From Silene latifolia (Eukaryota; Streptophyta; Magnoliopsida; Caryophyllales; Caryophyllaceae): a DNA stretch of 64,000 nucleotides. Positions 56,763 to 64,000 of this stretch are shown here, in pieces; position 1 is the stretch's first letter, and each line of letters starts with the position of its first letter. The DNA is taken from contig NC_133538.1 in the NCBI RefSeq assembly GCF_048544455.1, forward strand, positions 451,807,311-451,871,310, in the 5' to 3' direction. Both the position numbers and the translations under genes were made by a program. A model generated the notes under the pieces. It worked only from the letters and a program-made list of their open reading frames with translations, did no database searches and was not told the DNA's origin.

Positions 56763-58788
56763 TATACGACCTTAAGCAACGAACTGTTTTCTCTTCTAGA
56801 GACGTTTTTTATGAACATATTTTTCCATATGCCAATGTGACTGTCGAAAATACACACCAGCAAATGACCACTTCACAGCCTTTCATACATGAAAATTCTG
56901 ATTTTATTGAGCACATTTCTCCTGAAAACCGAGAGGCAGCGGGTGTTGCTCACGAGGATGTGAGAGTTGAAGAAGAAGAAGAAGAAGAAGAAGTACATGT
57001 ACCTAATAACGAAGTGCAAGAGGACGGTGTTAGGCGTGGTACTCGAGACAGGTTTGAGCCCTATTGGAAAAAGGATTACGTTTGCAAATCGACACGAATT
57101 ATAGACCCCTCCAAGGCAAATGCTCACTCGGTCCAGTACATACCCTCAAAGAAAGGTACTCGATTTCCTACGGCTAACTATGTCACAACCAATTGTTTTT
57201 CTGAGTCTTACAGGAATTAATTGGCAATCGTTGATGCGGGAATAGAGCCAAAGAATTATCATGAAGCGATCAAGAAATCAGAATGGAGGCAAGCAATGGC
57301 CGCGGAAATTAATGCGCTTGAAAAAAATGGAATATGGAAAGTGGTAAATTTACCGAATGGGAAACGGCCTATTGGATGTCGATGGGTGTATAAAATAAAG
57401 TACAAATCCGATGGGTCGATCGAGAGATATAAAGCTAGGCTTGTTGCACAAGGCTATACACAAATTGAGGGTATTGATTATCATGAAACATTCGCACCAG
57501 TAGCAAAAATGACGAGTGTAAGGGGTCTTCTAGCCGTGGCAGTTGCAAAGGGTTGGTCCATAGCTCAATTAAAGGTAAACAATGCTTTCCTTCATGGGGA
57601 TCTCAGTGAAGAAGTATACATGAGAATGCCACCGGGCTATAGAGAGTACGGATCAACCAAGGTATGTCGTTTATTAAAATCGTTATATGGTTTGGAACAA
57701 GCCTCGCGTAATTGGTTTCCAAAGTTAACGGACTCCTTAACAAAATATGGTTTCGTGCAATCACTAGCGGATTATTCGTTATTTACCTACAATAAAGGTG
57801 GAATTTTCCTTGGGTTATTAGTATATGTCGACGATATGATAGTGGTAAGTAACAATGATAATGCTAGCACACGGATCAAAAGATTTCTTGATCGGAGTTT
57901 CGGAATTAAGGACCTCAGAAGGCTAAAATACTTCCTGGGTATCGAAGTTGCAAACGGTCCCAAAGGTGTGTTTCTTAGTCAGCGAAGTATGCTTTAGAAA
58001 TAATCAAAGACGCGGGAATGGAGGGAGCAAAGCCGGCATACACTCCTATTCAGCCACAACATAAATTGGGATTGGCAGACGGATACCTCTTGAAAGCCCC
58101 AATGAAATATCAGCGGTTAGTTGGACGATTAATATACTTGACAATTATGCGGCCTGATTTGGTTTATGCCGTACACATACTGTCACAGTTCATTCACGCC
58201 CCGCGAAAAGAACACTTAGAGGCGGTCTTGCGAGTAATTCGCTACATTAAAAGTAATCCAGGAAAGAGCATAGTCATGGATAAGAGTTGTGATTTGTCTC
58301 TGAGAGGTTATTCGGACTCGGACTACGCTGCTTGTCCTCTATCAAGAAGGTCTATCACTGGATACTTTGTACAACTAGGAAACACTCCAATTTCATGGAA
58401 AGCACGAAAGCAAACCACGGTTTCAAAGTCCACGACCGAAGCCGAATGTCGAGCCTTGGGAGCTGTCACTAGTGAGCTAATATGGCTAAAATCGTTTCTT
58501 TCATCACTAGGAATCAATCATGCTCGACCCACGAAGATTTATTACGACAATCAAGCTGCTTTACATATTGCAAAAAATCCGGTTTTTCATGATCGGACTA
58601 AACACATCGAGATTGATTGTCACTTTGTTCATCATCACATTGTCACGGGAACAGTGTCTGCTTCACATATACAGAGTAAGGAAAAAATTACAGATCTTTT
58701 TACTAAGGCACTCGGAGGGCAAGCCTTTGATTTTCATCACTACAAGTTGGCATTGTGTTACCAAGTGTCCCAACTTGAGGGGGAGTAA
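56763..58788 (+). pseudogene. E6 pol, part 2: RT and RNase H
   Basis: Continues the pol frame cut at 45939. An acidic linker (56960-56995, a run of GAA codons) precedes the RT. RT blocks are [56 protein letters not shown] and the catalytic YVDDMIV near 57826. RNase H has YSDSDYA near 58309, STTEAE and the end motif TKHIEIDCHFV. A TAA at 57218-57220 and a 1-nt deletion near 57985 break the frame. It stops with TAA at 58786, directly at the LTR. Confidence 0.88.
58776..58785 (+). other. E6 polypurine tract
   Basis: gagggggag immediately upstream of the right LTR, overlapping the last pol codons, as is typical in copia elements. Confidence 0.8.
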
Positions 58789-59013
58789 TGAACAATATTT
58801 GTTGCTAGTATCGTAATCTTTGTGAATAATATCAATTATCATTGATACTTGTTTTAGATTATTTAGTTAGCTAAATAATAGGACTAATAATAGGAAAAGA
58901 TTGCATATGAAGTCATAGAGGTTGTATATATTGCATCTTTGTACGTAGTTTGATTCATTGACAATAACCAAAAATCCTTCTCCAAAATTCTCCTCTATTT
59001 GTTCATTTCTACA
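58789..59013 (+). repeat. E6 3' LTR
   Basis: 225 bp, TGAACAATATTT...TTTCTACA. It gives the full LTR length against which the left LTR is seen to be truncated. Confidence 0.85.
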
Positions 59014-59357
59014 TAGAACAATAAATAAAACAGGTAAGATGGTGAAGAACTGAATATGCATGAAGAACCTATCTATCTATAAATATGGAGTGAAGTTTAG
59101 CTTTGGCCTGTTTAGGTTAGAATCCAACTTGGAAGAGAAGTCTCCATGTCTTTGATTTTCCCTTTAAACCGTACATCATATCTTTTTTAGTATCTTTTAT
59201 TTTTTTTTTATTTCCATATACAAATTGAACGTAATCAACACCCAAATTGAATAGTTAATAAAAAAATTGTTGGTAGTTTATAAATGTTGGACTCTCTATA
59301 ATCGCTCGAAAAAAACTTTCTTTATTAATATAGATAGATTAATAATGATAGATAGAT
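59014..59357. other. Flank without recognised genes
   Basis: AT-rich sequence after the E6 LTR, with short repeats of tagatagat near 59330-59358. Nothing coding is seen. Confidence 0.5.
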
Positions 59358-59387
59358 ACTAGATTTAATACCCGTGCAATGCACGGG
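59358..59387 (-). mobile_element. Helitron-type 3' terminus, minus strand
   Basis: The minus strand reads hairpin CCCGTGCATTGCACGGG (59387-59371), eight bases, then CTAGT (ending at 59358). The order and spacing fit a Helitron 3' end whose body extends to the right. The 5' end was not located, and the region to the right is crowded with other small elements. Confidence 0.5.
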
Positions 59388-59592
59388 CCTATTTGTAGCG
59401 TTCTATTTATAATATATAGGGTAGTGTGATGCAAATCAAAGAGATTTAACTTTCTTTTGCAGATGAGGCCCTAAGAGCAAGTTCAATGGTTGAACAATTA
59501 TCTACTAGCTTAGGTTTGCCACATTAGATATTAAGCTAGAATAATTATATGATACAAATTACTCCAGTGGTGGTGTAGCCAATATACTAGTA

Positions 59593-60299
59593 GAGGTGGC
59601 AAACGGGTCAATCAGATCAGTTTCGGCTCGGGTTCTTTCGGATCAGGTTATTTCGGTTTATCTTTTTTTTTCGATTTCAGTTCGGTTCAATTCAGGTTGG
59701 ATTCAGTTTTCACTTTTAATCGGTTGTAGATATTTCGGGTCAGTTCAGGTTCGAGTTGGGTCAATATCGGTGCAAATAAGGTCCGAGTCGGGTCAATATC
59801 AGAGCATATGAGATTCGACTCAGGTAATAATCGGATCGGATGTCAAGGGATTAGGTCTTTATTCAAAAGATTGGATATAATACGAATAATTTTTTTAAAA
59901 AAAAGTAATAAATAATGTTTTTTTGTATAACTACGATATAATATTAATTCATTGACGTCAAAGGGGTGAAACTCATGTAACAAAAGACACCCTAGATGTG
60001 ACGCCTAGGTACGTTCGGGTCATTTCGGGTTTCAATGTTGGGTTTCTGTCATCAATGTACAGGTTGAAATCGGTTCACGTATATATCGGTTCGGATTAAA
60101 ACAATTCAGGTTGAAACAGTTCAGGTTCATTCGATCTTGGGTCTATTTCGGATATTACAAATTCGGTTCGATTTCAAATCAATTCAGGTCGATTCAGGTT
60201 TCGGGGTGAAGTTCAGTTATGCCTTTCGGGTGTACGGTCAGGTGTCGATTCGGGTATTTTCGATCGATTTTTCGGGTTCGGTATACTTTTGTCAGGTCT
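59593..60299. mobile_element. MULE-like non-autonomous insert
   Basis: About 710 bp flanked by the direct repeat atatactagta (59582-59592 and 60300-60310), consistent with the 9-bp duplications of Mutator-like elements plus chance extension. The ends are weakly inverted (gaggtggcaaacgggtc against gacctgacaaaag on the other strand). The interior is rich in ttcgggt/ggttcagg simple repeats, and no protein is encoded. Confidence 0.5.
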
Positions 60300-60413
60300 A
60301 TATACTAGTAGCTTGGATGAACCCCACACATATATTTTCTTATTTATTTATGTCACCACTATTTTCCTATTGGTTGCTTTATTCTTGTTGGTCCCTTTAA
60401 GCTAGTAGCTTAA

Positions 60414-60800
60414 GAGCTTCTCCAATGGTTTAGCTTGAGGACTTGCTTGCAATTTTATAAAATTGTAAGCTAGTAATTTAACCATTGGAATAGTCCAAGT
60501 AGACTAGCTTTGCTCAAAATATTTTGAGCTAGTAGCTCCATGGAGCTACTTGCTTAACTGGACCCACTAGAGATATGTACCCAATAAGAAAATAATGGCC
60601 ATATTAATTAAATTTAAATTTTATGTTGAAAATTTGGAAATTAAATAAATAAATAGAAAAGTGTGTTAAGTGGGTCCAATCAAGCTATTAGTAAGTTGGC
60701 TAAATCATTGGAGCAACTTGTAGCTTAAAATTATTGTAGCTCAAAAATTTGATGTGGCAAAGGTAAGCTAGTACCAACTAGCTTACCATTGAAGATGCTC
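60414..60800. mobile_element. PIF/Harbinger-like MITE
   Basis: 387 bp with inverted ends GAGCTTCTCCAATGG / CCATTGAAGATGCTC and TAA on both sides (60411-60413, 60801-60803). Subterminal agctagta and gcttgca motifs recur in both orientations. No coding capacity. Confidence 0.6.
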
Positions 60801-60838
60801 TAATGAAGCTACTAGCCCAAACTAATATAATCTACATG

Positions 60839-60920
60839 GAAGCCTCCAATGGTTGGGCTACTAGCTTGCAATTTTCTAAAATTGCAAGCAAGTCCCCAAA
60901 CAAATCCATTGGACATGCTC
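60839..60920. repeat. Short foldback related to the MITE ends
   Basis: gaagcctccaatggttggg...ttgcaattttctaaaattgcaa...ccattggacatgctc forms a hairpin of about 80 bp with a perfect 10-bp inner stem (ttgcaatttt/aaaattgcaa). Confidence 0.6.
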
Positions 60921-60923
60921 TAA

Positions 60924-61550
60924 TGAAGCTGCTAGCATAACCATATGACATTATATATAAGTACACAAATGGGTTTAAAGTTTGCATTTATTTATTTTAA
61001 TAAATTAATTAAATTTCCTATATAACAACTGGTGATAGATAAAAGCTCAAAACCACTTTGATATGATTTTTTTTTTCAGACACAAAAAAATTCAGAGCGC
61101 TGTCTTTAATATATAATTTTTTATTTTAATTTTTTTAAATAAATTTCAATATGATAAAATTAATTCTAATAATATGTCGTTGATGTGTCCCGACTTCCAA
61201 TTTCAAATATATATTGGTTGTCATCTAGGCTTTTTCAGCTGTTTATAAGATTGGATTTCTAATATTACTTAAAATTAAAATATCAATGAGATAGCTTGAA
61301 AATCTAATTTTAATAAGAACGCTAGAAAATTGTTGGTACAAATCACGAGTTTAAGCCACCTAATGACACTCTAAAAACATTTCTTTTCTAAAATTGCCAC
61401 TCTTTTGTTACTTTTTCTGTCATTGCCACTCTTAATTATGTTTAAGTCATGGAAATGGCATCTCATAACCTTTTAACCTAATATAATAGGTCAATCCATA
61501 TTACATCAAAATTCAAAAACTAATTACTTACAACCAAACATGAAATTTTA
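60924..61550. other. AT-rich DNA without recognised genes
   Basis: Very AT-rich, with poly-T/A runs (61060-61145). attgccactct occurs twice near 61400-61430. Nothing further. Confidence 0.5.
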
Positions 61551-62142
61551 CACTACGCCAAATCTTGCAATCAATAAGGAGCATATCACAACGGTTTAAT
61601 GCATTTAATAACGACACTTAGATTACCGTTTTCCAAATATTGGCGGAAACCTAGACCGCGCTAATAGGAATAACGGTTTTCCTCGAAAACCGTTGTTATT
61701 ATAATTTGACAACGGCTGCTTAACAAACCGTTGTCAAAAACGTTGAACGGTTTCCAAAAACTCGTTATAGAATCACTCTTATCAAAGGTTGTTAGAAAAC
61801 CGTTACCAGTTTAAGATATCGGCATTTCGAAAACCGTTACTAAATTAACACCAGCAACGGTTTTTGTTACCTGTTGTTATGTTATAGCTACGGATTTTTT
61901 TTAACTGTTATTATTTTCTATTATGAAATAACGGTTTTTCAATTCAACCATTGTCAGTATTTGATTAGATTTTTCAGTTTGACTACTGCATTTAAAACTT
62001 TATCAGAATTTTAATTTGACCAAAAATATTCAATTTGACCAAAATAATTCCATAAATATGTCTTCATAATGTTTTAGGTCAAATTCTAAATTATCAAACA
62101 TTTACTCTTTAATTTCTTTCTAAATTTCTCTCTAAAAAAAAT

Positions 62143-62834
62143 ATGACTGGTGTATCTGAGCTACAATCACATTCTCGTTACGCACAGCCTTTTACTTGCA
62201 TTCTCCATAATCTCCCAGTTCATTATGGTGTGAATGGGAAGGGTTTAAACCCAAATTTTGGGTGGTTGACGCAAATGCTTCATGACTCCGGTTTCACCGC
62301 GGTTAAAAAAGTGTACCCTGTGTCTACAAACAAGCAAGGTTTTGTAGGCTTCGCTTTTATCGTGTTTGACGAAGCCAACTGCCATGATAGTTTTCGTCAG
62401 GCAAGAAAATTAGGGTCTAGATTTGCGGGGGAAGATGCGGGGAAAGAGGACTTGTATTCGGATGATAAACAACAAGGTCCTTGTCTATGGGTTGCCACCC
62501 ATCTTGATCATCATCTACTGAAACATTACATGAAGCATCACATTCTTGCCACCGTGCCTATGTCATGGGAGAAAGAGGTCATTCCACCTGCGCTTCAGGG
62601 TGATAATGAAGGGCCAATCTACGACTTGCTCTATACCGAAAATCATGATGAGTATCCTAATACTATTTCAGACGTAAATCGACTTCAATTCTGTATACTT
62701 CCATGTATTATATCTATTTTGATTATGTATATTTTGAATTGTAGTTTCCACTAATACTCAACAAAGCCCCAGAATATTTGCCAGAGGACATCAACCAGAT
62801 GATAAATATGGGGCCAGTTATGTTGTTTCATTAG
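62143..62834 (+). CDS. XS-domain-like protein, two exons, in CACTA-type element
   Basis: Exon 1 62143-62673, donor GAC|GTAAAT; 71-nt AT-rich intron; acceptor TTGTAG; exon 2 62745-62834 with stop TAG. About 206 aa. Without splicing the frame would run to 62754 through a hydrophobic intron-encoded tail, which argues for splicing. Residues 15-130 resemble the XS domain of FDM/IDN2/SGS3-type proteins of RNA-directed DNA methylation and siRNA pathways: a start like FTCILHNLPV, a VKKVYPVSTNKQGFVGFAFIVF strand, then a conserved CLWVATHLDHH that parallels the LYGWVARADDY block. No zf-XS or XH domain is present, so it would be a partial protein. The assignment is from memory and not tested. Confidence 0.45.
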
Positions 62835-63038
62835 CGGAGTCTCAATAGTTTTCTCATTCTTTATGTACGAGTGTGTATATATAGAGCCATTGTGTATTGG
62901 CTTCTTTTGTTTTTCTGAGGAAGTTGTGTTTTGGTTGTTGATCATCTTGTTTGTACTGTTTTTAAACTGGGTTTAATTGATCGTGGGGTGTAATATTTTG
63001 ATACAGGATTGAATTTTTGCACTGCACAGCTACTGGAA

Positions 63039-63126
63039 TGCTATTTTTCAGCAGCAGCTGAAAAAATAGCATTTCAGCAGCTGCTACAAACGCTGCTGAA
63101 AAAATAGCATTTCAGCAGCTGCTAGA
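63039..63126. repeat. CAGCAGCTG foldback and direct repeats
   Basis: aatgctatttttcagc and its inverse gctgaaaaaatagcatt form a hairpin with stems of about 16 bp, and the right arm is repeated directly (63057-63079 and 63095-63117), joined by cagcagctgctac. It lies between the XS-like gene and the right CACTA repeats. Confidence 0.7.
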
Positions 63127-63440
63127 ACAAGCTAAAGTCATTTAAAAAAAAAATTAAAAACGATAACGGCTAAAAACAACCCGTTGCAAACAATTATTTG
63201 ACAACGGTTTTATTTAGATAAATAACCGTTGACATATTTTCCCTCCCATTCAAACCGCCAAAAATATAAGATAACGAACGATAATCGTTGTCGAGTTCAA
63301 AACTTTTACAACGGTTTATTTAAGCAGAACCGTTGTCAAATTTTCATCAATAAAAATAGATAACGGTTACATACCGTTGTCAAAACATGAACATAACAAC
63401 AATTTTGCAGGTAATAAAGCCATTGTTAAATTTTGACATT

Positions 63441-63660
63441 CAATTAAATAAGTGATATATGATTTATTTGCACCTAATTTCCCCTTTTCTTTTACGCATT
63501 CCGACTCATATCGAGTCGGTTTTATATGCCTTTCCTTGAATTTTTTGCCCAATCCCCGTATCTGTGATTAGGTGTATCCTCTTGCAGGAATCGAGTCAAG
63601 TATGGAGGAATTAGGGCAAGGAAGGCATTCCAATGCCTTTACATGAAGAAGAGGCGAAAA
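63441..63660. other. No gene recognised
   Basis: Sequence between the CACTA-type repeats and the terminal palindrome cluster. Only short frames. agtcggttttatatgcc near 63513 has no recognised context. Confidence 0.4.
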
Positions 63661-63671
63661 TTGCTGAAAGT

Positions 63672-63972
63672 TGTGTTCTGCCGGCAGACCGGCAGCCGGT
63701 CTGGCCACCGGCAGAACACATCCCCCACTTTGCCAAAGAGAAGAAAGAAATAAACCTGAATGTTGTGTTACGGCGTGCAGGCAATGCAGCCTACCGGTAG
63801 AACACAAAGAGCTAGAATAAATTAGAATTGAAGGAGAAAAAGAAGTTTGGCCTCGCTACGGTAGGAGCACCGTAGCCCACCCACCGAGAGCGCAAAGATT
63901 ACGAGGATTTGAAGATTCTGAAGATAGTGTTCTACCGGCAGGCCGGCAGCCGGTCCACCTGCAGAACACACT
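63672..63972. repeat. GC-rich GTGTTCTGCCGGC foldback cluster
   Basis: Three related foldbacks: 63672-63720 with 12-bp outer arms GTGTTCTGCCGG/CCGGCAGAACAC and inner GACCGG/CCGGTC; a degenerate one at 63762-63806 ending ccggtagaacac; and 63930-63970 (GTGTTCTACCGGC...TGCAGAACAC). A smaller hairpin GCTACGGT/ACCGTAGC lies at 63854-63875. The style resembles the palindrome clusters of E1/E4 and E5, but the carrier element is not identifiable within the window. Confidence 0.7.
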
Positions 63973-64000
63973 TGCCAGCTAAAATCCAAACTTGAAGTTC

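Larger units (their letters stand above)
43496..59013 (+). mobile_element. E6: copia LTR retrotransposon, interrupted by E7
   Basis: Plus-strand element with a 225-bp right LTR (58789-59013), a left LTR reduced to its last 122 bp (43496-43617), a Met-type primer site, gag, protease, integrase, RT and RNase H in copia order, and a polypurine tract before the right LTR. E7 (10.8 kb) is inserted in pol between integrase and RT. Several stops and frameshifts make it inactive. The surviving LTR parts differ at about three of 122 bases. Confidence 0.9.
59475..60920. mobile_element. PIF/Harbinger-like MITE nest, outer element (tentative)
   Basis: GAGCAAGTTCAATGG at 59475 and CCATTGGACATGCTC at 60906-60920 are imperfect inverted ends, both flanked by taa. 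Between them lie a MULE-like insert (59593-60299) and a second MITE (60414-60800). The element family uses GAGC(A/T)TCTCCAATGG ends with a 3-bp TAA target. Assigning these two ends to one element is an inference. Confidence 0.4.
61551..63440 (+). mobile_element. CACTA-type DNA transposon, 5' end seen, right end uncertain
   Basis: Begins CACTACGCCAAATC at 61551, preceded by tta (possible 3-bp target). It is followed by dense subterminal repeats built from aacggtttt, ccgttgtca and cgaaaaccgtt in both orientations (61590-61960). A second cluster of the same repeats lies at 63150-63430. En/Spm elements have this design. No GTAGTG end or transposase was found in the window, so it is a non-autonomous or truncated element. 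The gene at 62143-62834 lies between the two repeat clusters. Confidence 0.6.

Noticed and set aside
56957-56995. Microsatellite of GAA repeats as an independent feature
   Set aside because: It is a short in-frame Glu run in the acidic linker of the E6 pol gene, which is sufficient explanation.
43617-58788. Endogenous pararetrovirus or a functional host polyprotein
   Set aside because: The order protease, integrase, RT, RNase H with flanking LTRs is that of copia. No movement or coat protein domain is seen, and the frame has stops and frameshifts.

Overview
This window is plant nuclear DNA, almost entirely transposable elements inserted into one another. The evidence is TG...CA LTR retrotransposons with plant tRNA primer sites, a Cassandra element carrying 5S rRNA sequence, Helitron, CACTA and MITE-type sequence, plant-type splice sites and an AT-rich background. 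The mixture (Athila-like and Tat/Retand-like Ty3/gypsy, SIRE-like and small copia) fits a eudicot with a repeat-rich genome. Caryophyllaceae is my guess, at low confidence. I see no intact single-copy host gene, rRNA or tRNA gene, or CRISPR array. E1 to E7 below are my own labels.

Left block (1-40493) is a Russian doll. The outermost element is E4, an Athila-like element on the minus strand at 23469-40493 whose other end lies left of the window. E5, another minus-strand Ty3/gypsy element (LTR 22184-23468; body 19858-22183 and 1-80), sits in E4. E1 (81-19852, Athila-like, TSD tttac) sits in the first ORF of E5. E2 (3194-11949, decayed copia, TSD tcaat) sits in E1. A second copia, E3 (24473-33258, TSD aagga), sits directly in E4. 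LTR pair divergence counted by eye (E2 about 0.5%, E1 about 1%, E3 about 2%) agrees with the nesting order. E1 and E4 share an unusual plan: gag-protease, a palindrome-rich spacer, an Athila ORF1-like protein of 485-491 aa, and a long 3' region, with no reverse transcriptase, RNase H or integrase.

Middle block (40494-43495) is low-coding sequence with two exon-like fragments. It ends in a good Helitron 3' terminus (hairpin plus CTAGT) that abuts a 5'-truncated copia LTR.

Right-centre block (43496-59013) is E6, a plus-strand copia element with gag, protease, integrase, RT and RNase H, broken by several stops and frameshifts. It is split inside pol by E7 (45944-56757, TSD gaaag), a minus-strand Tat-lineage element with two RNase H domains. 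E7 also carries a spliced gene in antisense orientation between pol and its 3' LTR. A complete Cassandra TRIM (49593-50397, TSD agttg) is inserted in E7.

Right flank (59014-64000) holds a second Helitron-type terminus (minus strand), a nest of small PIF/Harbinger-like MITEs with a MULE-like insert (9-11 bp repeat), and a CACTA-type terminus at 61551. The sequence downstream of that terminus holds a two-exon gene resembling the XS domain of RNA-directed DNA methylation factors. The last 450 bp contain GC-rich palindromes.

A recurring theme is that at least two retroelement families carry family-specific GC-rich palindrome clusters, both in the LTR and in an internal spacer.
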